DNA of 64,000 nucleotides. Source: Thalassobaculum_A sp040219215. GTDB lineage: Bacteria; Pseudomonadota; Alphaproteobacteria; Thalassobaculales; Thalassobaculaceae. The notes under the pieces are model-generated. The model worked only from the letters and a program-made list of their open reading frames with translations. It ran no database searches and was not told the origin of the DNA. The DNA is taken from the NCBI RefSeq assembly GCF_040219215.1, contig NZ_JAVJSX010000003.1:124001-188000 (forward strand), in the 5' to 3' direction. The position numbers and the translations under genes were made by a program. Positions 1 to 7,826 of the stretch are shown one piece after another (positions within the stretch are counted from its first letter, which is position 1; the number at the start of each line of letters is the position of its first letter).

Positions 1-954
1 GCGCTGCGGCAGGCTTTCCCTGCCGCCTCGATCGTCTGGCTCGCGGGCAAGGGCCCCAGTGCCTATTCAGGAACCCTCGCACCGCTGGTGGAAGGGCTGA
101 TCGACGAGGTTGTGGACGACGCAGGAGTCGGAGCGGGCTGGAACGAGATGCTCGACCCGCTAAAGGGCACTTCATTGCACGGGCGTACCTTCGACCTGGT
201 GATCGACACCCAGCGCCGGGTGAAGACCACCCTGATTCTGAAGCGGATACCGCACCGCGTGTTCATCTCGGGTGCCGCCGGCTACCTGCTGTCGAACCGG
301 CGTCCGCCGTTCGGCCATCGACGACCGACCGCGATGATCCGGCAGATGCTCGACCTGCTGGAACTGGCGAGCGGACAGCCCGCGGTGCCGACCGTCACCC
401 GCACGATCGACCGAACCGCGGACGATCTGGCCCGAACACTGCTGGACGACGGCAGGGCCATCTATGTCGGCTTGGTCCCGGGCGCCGGAGGCAAGCACAA
501 GTGCTGGCCGTTGGACCGCTTCATTGATCTCGGAAGCCGGATCGCCGGGCGCGGCCAGACCCCGGTCTATCTGCTCGGCCCTGGCGAATCCGAATGGGCG
601 GACACGATCCGCTCGTCGATCCCTAGCGCGGTGTTACCGCTGCAGGATCCGCGCGCCGGCGCGCTCGGCACGTCGCCGCTGCTGACCATCGCCCTCGCGG
701 CCCGCTTCACCGCTGCGGTTGCCAACGACAGCGGCGGCGGCCATATGCTGGCAGCCGCCGACATACCGTTGCTGTCGCTGTTCGGCCCGACGCCACCAGC
801 CAAGTTCGCACCCTTCGTCACTCGCGGGGCCGTGCTGCGGGCCCAGGATTTCGGTGGCGGCGAGATGAGCAATATCCCGTTGCAAGCGGTCGATGACGCC
901 CTAGAACTGCTGCTGGCAGAAAGCCGCCCAGATCCGAACCGTGGATGCCGATGA
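1..954 (+). CDS. Glycosyltransferase family 9 (heptosyltransferase-like), 5' partial
   Basis: The frame is open from the left edge, so the start lies outside the window; 317 residues are visible up to the TGA at 952-954. The family transfers heptose or a related sugar from a nucleotide donor during LPS or surface glycan assembly at the inner membrane. Seen: the LVPGAGGKHKCWPLDRF stretch at about 472-525, typical of the start of the donor-binding half, and NDSGGGHMLAAADIP followed by LFGPTPP at about 724-800, the family's conserved C-terminal loop. The 3' end overlaps the next gene by 10 bp, so the two are probably co-translated. The acceptor and sugar cannot be told from the sequence. Confidence 0.85.
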   Translation, partial: ALRQAFPAASIVWLAGKGPSAYSGTLAPLVEGLIDEVVDDAGVGAGWNEMLDPLKGTSLHGRTFDLVIDTQRRVKTTLILKRIPHRVFISGAAGYLLSNRRPPFGHRRPTAMIRQMLDLLELASGQPAVPTVTRTIDRTADDLARTLLDDGRAIYVGLVPGAGGKHKCWPLDRFIDLGSRIAGRGQTPVYLLGPGESEWADTIRSSIPSAVLPLQDPRAGALGTSPLLTIALAARFTAAVANDSGGGHMLAAADIPLLSLFGPTPPAKFAPFVTRGAVLRAQDFGGGEMSNIPLQAVDDALELLLAESRPDPNRGCR

Positions 955-1637
955 TCGACCTGCCCCACCGCGCCGCCTCCGTCGCGCCGTTGACCTCCGA
1001 CGAACGCCGCAGCGCCTGGCTGAACATGCTGCTGGTCGACCATGGCTTCCTGCGCCAAGTTTATGTCCACCGCCACAAGGTCGCCGATGGCGTCTGGCGT
1101 GCCGCGCAACCGGGTCCCGGCCATCTGGAGCAGTTCGCGAAGGAAGGCATCCGCACCATCCTCAACCTGCGCGGCCCGCGGGTGGAGTGCGGTGCCTACC
1201 GGCTGGAACGCGAGGCCTGCGCGCGGCTCGGGCTGGTCCTGATCGACTTCCCGATCCGCTCCCGCGCGGCGCTCGACCGGGAGACCGTGCTGGCGGCGCT
1301 CGACCTGTGGGACGGCTTGGAACTGCCACTGCTGATGCACTGCAAATCGGGCGCCGACCGCACCGGCTTCATGGCGACCCTGTACCTGTGGCAGCGCACC
1401 GGCTTGCCACTGCGTCAGGCCATGGACCAGTTGTCCTGGCGATATGGCCACATCCGCCAGGCCAAGACCGGTGTCATCGACTTCTTTTTCGAGAGCTATC
1501 TCGCCACCGAGGCTCGCAGCGGCATCGGCTTCCGGGACTGGGTCGCCACCGAGTACGACCCCAAGGCGCTGAACGCCGCGTTCAGGGAAAACTGGCTGGC
1601 CGGCATCCTGGTGAACAAGATCCTGCGCCGCGAGTAA
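945..1637 (+). CDS. Dual-specificity/tyrosine phosphatase-like protein
   Basis: A 230-residue cytoplasmic protein with the cysteine phosphatase signature HCKSGADRTG (Cys133, Arg139 counted from 945), preceded by a WRAAQPGPGHLEQF stretch and an ILNLRGP segment seen in bacterial DSP-type phosphatases of COG2365. It should hydrolyse a phosphate monoester on a protein tyrosine or a small molecule. The first ATG (945) overlaps the glycosyltransferase by 10 bp; a second ATG at 951 makes an ATGA overlap and is equally plausible. The overlap suggests a role linked to surface glycan synthesis, for example dephosphorylating a sugar intermediate or a regulatory kinase, but that is inference from position only. 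Confidence 0.8.
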   Translation: MPMIDLPHRAASVAPLTSDERRSAWLNMLLVDHGFLRQVYVHRHKVADGVWRAAQPGPGHLEQFAKEGIRTILNLRGPRVECGAYRLEREACARLGLVLIDFPIRSRAALDRETVLAALDLWDGLELPLLMHCKSGADRTGFMATLYLWQRTGLPLRQAMDQLSWRYGHIRQAKTGVIDFFFESYLATEARSGIGFRDWVATEYDPKALNAAFRENWLAGILVNKILRRE

Positions 1638-1641
1638 CGCC

Positions 1642-2487
1642 ATGCCCCGCACGATCGGGGATCGCGTCCAGTTCTGGCGGCACGCCGACACCGGCATCGA
1701 ACTGCTGCATGCACGGTTCGGCGGCCACGCCTATGACCGGCACGCCCACGATACCTATGCGATCGGCGTAACTCTGCGCGGCGGGCAAGGCTTCCACCAC
1801 CGCGGACGCCGCCACGTCAGCACTCCCGGGACGGTGATCGCCATGAACCCGGAAGACGCCCATGACGGCAGCGCAGAGACAGAGGACGGATTCAGCTACT
1901 GGATGCTGTACCCGAGCGCTGAGTTGTGGACCGAGATCCTGGGCGACGCCGCCGGGCGACGGACCCACCTGCCGTTCTTCACGGCCACGCTGATCGATGA
2001 TCCCTGCTGCCGGGAACACCTGCTGAACCTCTGCCGCACCCTGGTGGACCCTGCAGCCGGTTCGCTCGAGTCGGACTGTTCACTGACGCAGACTCTGACC
2101 GCACTGGCGCGTCGGCACGGCCGTACCCCACCCCCGGCACCGCTCGAACGCAACGACCCGGCGGTCCAGCGGGTGCACGGACTGCTGCACCACGAGTATC
2201 AGCGCGAGTTGCGCCTGGAGGATCTGGCGCGCGAGGCCGGACGCAGCCGGTTCTGGGTCAACCGGGCCTTTGCGGCAGCCTACGGCCTGCCGCCGCATAC
2301 CTACCTGACGCGGCGACGGCTGGAGTCGGCCCGCCGCATGCTGGCCCACGGCGAACCGGCGGCCGAAGTAGCGGCGGCCGTCGGCTTTACCGACCAGAGC
2401 CATCTGATCCGCCGCTTCAAGGCAAGCTACGGTATCACCCCCGGCGCGTTCCAGGCGGCCTGCACGGATGTCCAATCCACCACGTGA
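1642..2487 (+). CDS. AraC family transcriptional regulator
   Basis: 281 residues. The N-terminal half is a cupin-type AraC ligand-binding domain (residues ~20-100, HAHDTYAIGVTLRGGQGFHHRG). The C-terminal ~100 residues carry the double helix-turn-helix, including the LEDLAREAGRSRFWVNRAFAAAYG recognition region and the closing VGFTDQSHLIRRFKASYGITPG hallmark, here read as two separate pieces. It starts 4 nt after the phosphatase stop and is followed within about 45 nt by a DUF2000 gene, so it may control that gene. The inducer is unknown. Confidence 0.9.
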   Translation: MPRTIGDRVQFWRHADTGIELLHARFGGHAYDRHAHDTYAIGVTLRGGQGFHHRGRRHVSTPGTVIAMNPEDAHDGSAETEDGFSYWMLYPSAELWTEILGDAAGRRTHLPFFTATLIDDPCCREHLLNLCRTLVDPAAGSLESDCSLTQTLTALARRHGRTPPPAPLERNDPAVQRVHGLLHHEYQRELRLEDLAREAGRSRFWVNRAFAAAYGLPPHTYLTRRRLESARRMLAHGEPAAEVAAAVGFTDQSHLIRRFKASYGITPGAFQAACTDVQSTT

Positions 2488-2533
2488 CGGTGGCACTATG
2501 GAGTCCCGGTCGATCATCAATCGGGAGCCTGTC

Positions 2534-2944
2534 ATGAGACACGACACCAAGATCGCCATCGTCCTGCGCGACGATCTGGCCGACTGGCAGAAGCTGAACG
2601 TAACGGCATTCCTGGCCAGCGGCGTTGCGGCCAGCGCACCCGAGACCATCGGGCAGCCATACCGCGATGCCGACGGGGTAGGCTACCTCGCGATCTTCGG
2701 CCAACCGGTACTGGTGTTCGCCGGATCGGGAGCAGCGGTGAGCAGAGCGCACCGCCGGGCGCTCGAACGGAACCTCTCGATGGCCGTCTATACGGAAGGC
2801 ATGTTCCGGACCGGCAATGACATCGACAACCGCGCCGTCGTGGCCAGCCTTCAGACAGCGCTTCTCGAACCGGTCGGCATCGCCGTTCACGGCGACCGCA
2901 AGGCGGTCGACAAGGCGCTGAAGGATCTGAAGCTGCATCCCTGA
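2534..2944 (+). CDS. DUF2000 family protein
   Basis: A 136-residue protein matching the DUF2000 family: it begins KIAIVLRDDLADWQKLNVTA and continues with the family's FGQPVLVF segment and the MFRTGNDIDNRAVV segment. Function is unknown; the fold is related to peptidyl-tRNA hydrolase II-like proteins, so ligand binding is possible. I place the start at 2534 because it has GGGAG about 7 nt upstream and begins at the conserved MRHDTKIAIV; an upstream ATG at 2468 would add an unconserved tail and overlap the AraC gene by 20 bp. AraC-DUF2000 gene pairs are, from memory, recurrent in proteobacteria, which suggests a regulatory link. Confidence 0.8.
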   Translation: MRHDTKIAIVLRDDLADWQKLNVTAFLASGVAASAPETIGQPYRDADGVGYLAIFGQPVLVFAGSGAAVSRAHRRALERNLSMAVYTEGMFRTGNDIDNRAVVASLQTALLEPVGIAVHGDRKAVDKALKDLKLHP

Positions 2945-3130
2945 CCCGCCAAATCCAAATGCAGGCACGGTCCCGAATTCTTGACGCCATGTGATCAATC
3001 GGTCGCCACTCTGCTTAATTCGTTCGCATACAGGAGAATGCATCGTGGTCAACCGATGGCGGTTGGGAATCTCCGATCGACCGGTTTCCAAGGGCTTGGC
3101 TGATCCGGCCGGAACGTGCCAGGGTTGGCA

Positions 3131-3157
3131 TGACCGTTGCCATGTCCCTGACGGTCA
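3131..3157. repeat. Inverted repeat upstream of the peptide importer
   Basis: TGACCGT at 3131-3137 and its exact complement ACGGTCA at 3151-3157, separated by 13 nt, lie 34 nt before the first permease start. Near-identical TTGGCATG and TTGCCATG copies overlap the same place. It could be an operator or a leader hairpin; no regulator is identifiable. The remainder of 2945-3190 shows no gene, tRNA or convincing promoter. Confidence 0.4.
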
Positions 3158-3190
3158 CCCTCCTCATTCGGCGTCAGGACCCCTTTCGCC

Positions 3191-4132
3191 ATGCTTCAGC
3201 ATATTGCCCATCGTCTGCTGATCTCGATCCCGGTTTTGATCGGCGTTCTGCTTGTCGGCTTCCTGCTACTGCAGGTGGTTCCGACCGACCCCGCGACCGT
3301 CGTCGCCGGACCGACGGCCACCCATGTCGAGATCGAAGCGATTCGTGAGGCCATGGGACTGAACGAACCGATCTACGTCCAGTTCGGGATCTATCTCACG
3401 CGGGTTCTGCAAGGCGACCTCGGCCGCTCGATGATCTCGAACTCGCCCGTGGTGACCGAACTCGCCAACACCGTCGGACCGACCATCGAGCTGATGCTGG
3501 CCAGCCTGATCTGGGCGGTCCCGCTCGGCATCGTGCTCGGCACGCTGGCCGCCGTGCGGCGCGGGCGGATGTCCGACCGGATCATCATGGCGGTGTCGGT
3601 GGCCGGCGTGTCGATGCCGATCTTCTGGTTCGGCCTGATGCTGATCCAGTATGTCGGCTTCCACTGGCAGCTGTTCCCGTTCCAGGGCCGCGGCGGGCCC
3701 CTTTGGACCCTCGGCGGACTGGACCACATCGTCCTGCCGGCCCTGACCCTGGGCGGTGTGTTCATTGGCCCGGTCGCCCGCATGACCCGGACCTCGCTGC
3801 TGGAGGTACTCGGCAGCGACTTCGTGCGGACCGCCCGCGCCAAGGGAGTATCGGAACGCCGGGTCGTCATCAGCCATGCCCTGCGAAACTCGCTGATCCC
3901 AGTGGTCACCCTGATCGGCCTGCAGATCGGGTTCCTGCTCGGCGGGGCCGTGGTGACCGAGACCCTGTTCGCGTGGCCGGGGGTCGGCCGGCTGGCGGTC
4001 GGCGCCATCACCTCCGCCGACTACGCCCTGGCCCAGGGCGCGATCCTGGTGCTCGCCCTGTCATTCCTCCTGGTGAACCTGCTGGTCGACGTGCTGTACG
4101 CCGTCCTGGACCCAAGGGTGCGCGCACGATGA
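3191..4132 (+). CDS. Dipeptide/oligopeptide ABC transporter permease, DppB type
   Basis: 313 residues with six predicted membrane segments, the first at residues ~9-30, and a large periplasmic loop after it. This is the DppB/OppB permease type of peptide, nickel and glycopeptide importers. The cytoplasmic coupling loop that docks to the ATPase is visible as RTARAKGVSERRVVISHALRN (split here into RTARAKGVSERR and VVISHALRN). It overlaps the next permease by 4 bp (ATGA). It forms an operon with the genes at 4129 and 5077. Substrate cannot be predicted; the usual ATPase partners are absent. Confidence 0.93.
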   Translation: MLQHIAHRLLISIPVLIGVLLVGFLLLQVVPTDPATVVAGPTATHVEIEAIREAMGLNEPIYVQFGIYLTRVLQGDLGRSMISNSPVVTELANTVGPTIELMLASLIWAVPLGIVLGTLAAVRRGRMSDRIIMAVSVAGVSMPIFWFGLMLIQYVGFHWQLFPFQGRGGPLWTLGGLDHIVLPALTLGGVFIGPVARMTRTSLLEVLGSDFVRTARAKGVSERRVVISHALRNSLIPVVTLIGLQIGFLLGGAVVTETLFAWPGVGRLAVGAITSADYALAQGAILVLALSFLLVNLLVDVLYAVLDPRVRAR

Positions 4133-5022
4133 CCCAAGTTTCCGCCGCTCCCCTCGCTGCCCTGCCGACCGAGGCCGCGACCGGCCGGATGCTCCGGCCG
4201 TCAATCTGGCGCAAGCTCAGCCGCGACAAGGCCGCCATGCTGGCCGCCGTATTCCTGGTGGTCGTTGTCGCCCTGGGCGTGCTGGCCCCGTGGATCACCC
4301 CCTACGATCCGTACGACAACAACCTGCGGAACATGCTGAAACCGCCAAGTGCTGCGTTCTGGCTCGGCAATGACGGCCTGGGCCGGGACATGGTCAGCCG
4401 CCTGCTGTTCGGCATCCGCACCACCCTGACCATGGGCATCATTGCGGTTGCGGCCGGCGGTTCGATCGGCGCGGTGCTCGGCCTGCTGGCCGCCTATTTC
4501 CGCCGCCTGGAAGGCCCGATAATGCGGGTGGTCGACGTGCTGCTGTCGTTCCCGTCGATCCTGTTCGGGCTCGCCATCGCCGCGGTGCTGGGCGCCGGCA
4601 CGTTCTCGATCACCATCGCGCTGACCGTTGCCGCCGTGCCGGCCATCGCCCGGATTACCCGGGCGGCGGCCCTGGTCGTCATGCAGCAGGAGTACATCTC
4701 CGCCTGCCGGGCGATCGGGATGAGCGACGGCCGAATCATCTTCAGGCACCTGCTGCCGAACTGCGCATCGACGATCTTCGTCTACCTGACCCTGCAACTC
4801 GGCCAGACCATCCTACTCGGTGCCGCCCTGAGCTTCATCGGCCTGGGCGCCCAGCCGCCGACCGCCGAACTCGGCACCATGGCCGCCGACGGCCGCAACT
4901 TCCTGTTCTTCGCCCCGCACGTCTCGACGATCCCCAGCGTCGCGATCTTCCTGATCGTGCTCGCCTTCAACGTGCTCGGCGATGCACTGCGTGACGTTCT
5001 CGACCCGCGCCTGCGCCAATGA
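4129..5022 (+). CDS. Dipeptide/oligopeptide ABC transporter permease, DppC type
   Basis: 297 residues. The start at 4129 overlaps the DppB-type stop (ATGA), which fits translational coupling. The N-terminal cytoplasmic arm is followed by a membrane segment (residues ~36-55) ending in WITPYDPYDNNLRNMLKPP and the LGNDGLGRDMVSRLLFG motif of DppC/OppC permeases. The ATPase-docking loop SACRAIGMSDGRIIFRHLLPN lies at about residues 185-205. Partner of the 3191 permease; together they form the membrane pore of an inner-membrane importer. Confidence 0.93.
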   Translation: MTQVSAAPLAALPTEAATGRMLRPSIWRKLSRDKAAMLAAVFLVVVVALGVLAPWITPYDPYDNNLRNMLKPPSAAFWLGNDGLGRDMVSRLLFGIRTTLTMGIIAVAAGGSIGAVLGLLAAYFRRLEGPIMRVVDVLLSFPSILFGLAIAAVLGAGTFSITIALTVAAVPAIARITRAAALVVMQQEYISACRAIGMSDGRIIFRHLLPNCASTIFVYLTLQLGQTILLGAALSFIGLGAQPPTAELGTMAADGRNFLFFAPHVSTIPSVAIFLIVLAFNVLGDALRDVLDPRLRQ

Positions 5023-5076
5023 CCGGCGGAGCGCCCGGAATGCCCACCCGTTGATCAACCTGAGGAGGCGACTGCG

Positions 5077-6669
5077 ATGAGGACACCGAGACCAGCTGCA
5101 TGGTTGGGGGCGCTGGCGCTGGCCGTGCTGCTTCCAGCCACCACCCCTGCCGTCGCGGAAACGTCCGCGACGATCATGCGCACCATCGACACCGACCGGT
5201 ACGATCCGCACCGGTCGACCGCGCGGTCGACGGCCGAGGCGCTGTTCATGGTCGGCGACACCCAGGTGGCGCTCGATCCCGACCTGCAGACCGTGCACCC
5301 GCTGCTGGCCAAGTCGTGGACCGTGTCCGACGACGGCAAGCTGTACACCTTCAAGCTGCGCGACGACGTCACCTTCTGCAGCGGCAAGAAGTTCACCGCC
5401 AAGGACGTGAAGGCCTCGATCGACCGCTGGCTGGACCCGGCGACCAAGGGCGTGGTGAAGAACCGCGCCGGCGACGTGAAGGAAATCCGCGCGGTCGACG
5501 ACTACACCGTCGAGTACGAACTCTCGCAACCGTACTCCGAGCTGCTGTTCCAGATGACGCAGCACTTCCACACCATCATCAACGCCGACCAGGTCGCCGC
5601 CCTCGGCGAGGACTTCGGCGTGAAGGGCTTCGACGGCACCGGACCGTACTGCTTCGAGTCGTGGGAGCCGCGTAACGAGTTGGTCCTGAAGAAGCACGAG
5701 GCCTACAAATGGGGCCCGGCATTTTACGCCAACAAGGGTCCGGCCAAGGTCGACAAGCTGATCTGGAAGATCATTCCGGAAGACAACAACCGGGTCGCCG
5801 GCATCCAGGCCAACCAGGGCGACGCCACGCAGTACATCCCGTACTGGGCGGTCGACCAGTTGCAGGCCAACCCGCAGATCTCGGTGACCAAGGCGCCGTC
5901 CTATTTCTGGACCTACTTCGTGGGCTTCAAGATCACCCGCGAGATCGCCGACGACATCGAGGTGCGCAAGGCGCTGAACCTCGCGGTCGACCAGAAGGCG
6001 ATCGCCGAGGGCCCGTTCTTCGGCAAGGCCGAGCCGGCCTACGCCTACATCCACCCGGACGTGCTGGACTACGACAAGAAGGACATCAACACGTCGCTGT
6101 TCGGCTACGACCCGGAGAAGGCCAAGGCGACGCTCGACGCCGCCGGCTGGAAGATGGGCGACGACGGCTTCCGCCACAAGAATGGCAAGAAGCTCAAGCT
6201 CGTGGCCTACAGCTTCACCAACATCTGGCAGCAGATCATGGAGGCCATGCAGGGCGACATGCGCAAGGTCGGCGCCGACCTGGAGATCCAGGTGTTCGAC
6301 GCCACGGTGATCTGGGGCAAGCTCAAGACCCAGGACTTCGACATGTTCACCATGTCGTACCCGTACGTCTCGGCCGGCGACGCCATGAACCTGTACTTCC
6401 CGTCGGAGAACCGGCCGACCCCGAACCGGGTCAACTGGGCCGACGACAACACCGACAAGTGGCTGTCGGAAGGCCGCGCCGCACTGACGCCGGAAGCCCG
6501 TTACGAGGCCTACGCCAAGGTGCAGAAGCAGGTGCACGACGCGGTGGTGTGGATCCCGCTGGTGCACGAACCGATGTTCGTGGCCGCCGGACCGCGCCTG
6601 AAGCCGATCGCCGCCCATGGCATCTATGGCGCCGGCCTGTACAAGGGCCTCGGCATCGAGCTGAAGTAG
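5077..6669 (+). CDS. ABC transporter substrate-binding protein, family 5 (DppA-like)
   Basis: 530 residues, usual length for the SBP_bac_5 family. Residues 1-28 are a Sec signal peptide with cleavage likely after PAVA. The body has the family's typical order: early YDPHRSTA segment, the DPDLQTVHPLLAKSW stretch and WTVSDDGKLYTFKLRDDVTF region, and a C-terminal lobe with RVNWADDNTDKW. A strong AGGAGG ribosome site precedes the start by about 8 nt. It is the last gene of the importer unit, followed by a hairpin. It captures peptides, heme, nickel chelates or similar ligands in the periplasm; which one is not readable. Confidence 0.93.
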   Translation: MRTPRPAAWLGALALAVLLPATTPAVAETSATIMRTIDTDRYDPHRSTARSTAEALFMVGDTQVALDPDLQTVHPLLAKSWTVSDDGKLYTFKLRDDVTFCSGKKFTAKDVKASIDRWLDPATKGVVKNRAGDVKEIRAVDDYTVEYELSQPYSELLFQMTQHFHTIINADQVAALGEDFGVKGFDGTGPYCFESWEPRNELVLKKHEAYKWGPAFYANKGPAKVDKLIWKIIPEDNNRVAGIQANQGDATQYIPYWAVDQLQANPQISVTKAPSYFWTYFVGFKITREIADDIEVRKALNLAVDQKAIAEGPFFGKAEPAYAYIHPDVLDYDKKDINTSLFGYDPEKAKATLDAAGWKMGDDGFRHKNGKKLKLVAYSFTNIWQQIMEAMQGDMRKVGADLEIQVFDATVIWGKLKTQDFDMFTMSYPYVSAGDAMNLYFPSENRPTPNRVNWADDNTDKWLSEGRAALTPEARYEAYAKVQKQVHDAVVWIPLVHEPMFVAAGPRLKPIAAHGIYGAGLYKGLGIELK

Positions 6670-6691
6670 TATCTGCCCATATCAAATGCAG

Positions 6692-6716
6692 CGGGGCCGC
6701 CCAATGGGCGGCCCCG
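6692..6716. terminator. Bidirectional hairpin between convergent genes
   Basis: A perfect 11-bp G+C stem (CGGGGCCGCCC / GGGCGGCCCCG) with a three-base loop AAT lies 23 nt after the importer stop and 30 nt before the stop of the convergent acetyltransferase. There is no long T run, only TTCG on the plus side, so efficiency is uncertain, but position and strength fit a shared terminator. Confidence 0.7.
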
Positions 6717-6745
6717 TTCGCGTTCGTGACAATGGCCGAGAACCG

Positions 6746-7165
6746 CTACAGCCACTTCTCCATGAATATCAACGCATCCCGGCTGTAGCCGAGCCGGTCG
6801 TAGAACCGCTCTACTCCGGCATTGTCCGGCTCGATCAGCAGATTGACCTTGTCGCAGCCGATGGCTGCCAACCGCCTCTCGGCCTCCGCCATCAGGCAGT
6901 CACCCAGGCTCAGGCCGCGCGCCGACGGGTCGACCGCCAGACGGTTGATCCAGCCGCGCCGGCCGTCCCAACTGGCCATCACGCTGCCGACGACCGCGCT
7001 GCGCCGCTCGGCCACCATGAACAGGCCCCCAGCGTACTCGATCAGCCGACCCAGCCGCTCATCGGTGTCGGAGCGGCTCGGGTGCAAGCCGCACCGCTCC
7101 CACAGCGCGCGCAGGGCCGGCAGGTCGGCCGCCGTGGCCGACCGCAGCGTCGTCGGATCGTCCAT
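6746..7165 (-). CDS. GNAT family N-acetyltransferase
   Basis: 139 residues, a single GNAT domain. Strand-4 and acetyl-CoA loop are visible as INRLAVDPSARGLSLGDCLM, and the closing strand as NAGVERFYDRLGYSRDALIFMEKWL (split). It transfers an acetyl group to an amine on an unknown substrate. It starts 7 nt after the GST gene and is the last gene of the minus-strand unit coxL-like, GST, GNAT. No partner reveals the substrate. Confidence 0.85.
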   Translation of the reverse strand: MDDPTTLRSATAADLPALRALWERCGLHPSRSDTDERLGRLIEYAGGLFMVAERRSAVVGSVMASWDGRRGWINRLAVDPSARGLSLGDCLMAEAERRLAAIGCDKVNLLIEPDNAGVERFYDRLGYSRDALIFMEKWL

Positions 7166-7172
7166 CAGGGCG

Positions 7173-7799
7173 TCAGGCGTCGGCCGGGATCTCCATGCCG
7201 CGCTGCACCGCCGGGCGAGCCATCAGGCTGTCGTACCAGCGCTTGACGTTCGGGTAGTCGTTCAGATCGACCAGTTGCCACTCGTAGCGCGCGACCCACG
7301 GCAGGATGGAGATGTCGGCAATCGAGTACTCGTCGTTGGCGAAGAACTTCTTGCCTTCGAGATGGGCGTTCATCACCGAATACAGGCGCCGGCATTCGGT
7401 GCCGTAACGCTTCTTGCCGTAGGGAATGTCCTCCTTGGCGGCCCGCTCGAAATGATGGACCTGACCGAAGATCGGACCCACCCCGCCCATCTGGAACATA
7501 AGCCACTGGATGACCTGGTAGCGCGCCGCGGTGTCCTGCGGCATCAGCTTGCCGGTCTTCTCAGCCAAATACATCAGGATCGCGCCGGATTCGAACAGCG
7601 TGTACGGCTTGCCGCCGGGCCCGTCGGTGTCGACGATCGCCGGGATCTTCGAGTTCGGGTTGATCGCCACGAATTCCGGTGTGAACTGGTCGTCCTTGCC
7701 GATGTGGATCGGGTGCACGTTGTACGGCAGCCCAAGTTCCTCGAGCATGATCGACGCCTTGCGGCCGTTCGACGTCTTCCAGGTATAGAGTTCGATCAT
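7173..7799 (-). CDS. Glutathione S-transferase, nu class (YfcG/YghU-like)
   Basis: 208 residues with N-terminal thioredoxin-like and C-terminal helical domains. The start MIELYTWKTSNGRK has Thr9 and Asn11 where E. coli YfcG has its glutathione-contacting Thr and Asn instead of a catalytic Ser/Cys/Tyr, and NPNSKIPAIVD plus LFESGAILMYLAEKTGKL match the same class. Nu-class enzymes act as disulfide-bond reductases or organic peroxidases. A clear AGGGAGG site precedes the ATG. It lies 27 nt downstream of the CoxL-like gene, suggesting co-expression. Confidence 0.88.
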   Translation of the reverse strand: MIELYTWKTSNGRKASIMLEELGLPYNVHPIHIGKDDQFTPEFVAINPNSKIPAIVDTDGPGGKPYTLFESGAILMYLAEKTGKLMPQDTAARYQVIQWLMFQMGGVGPIFGQVHHFERAAKEDIPYGKKRYGTECRRLYSVMNAHLEGKKFFANDEYSIADISILPWVARYEWQLVDLNDYPNVKRWYDSLMARPAVQRGMEIPADA

Positions 7800-7826
7800 C
7801 GGATTTCCTCCCTGTAGCTTATTTGT

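Noticed and set aside
2991..3221. Short open frame before the peptide importer, including a possible small ORF at 3038
   Set aside because: The AGGAG is only one base from the ATG, the translation is not protein-like and it overlaps the importer start.
4813..6618. 601-codon open frame on the minus strand, antisense to the receptor gene
   Set aside because: Arg/His/Gly-rich translation without a domain, fully opposite a well-matched gene; typical of high-G+C codon bias.
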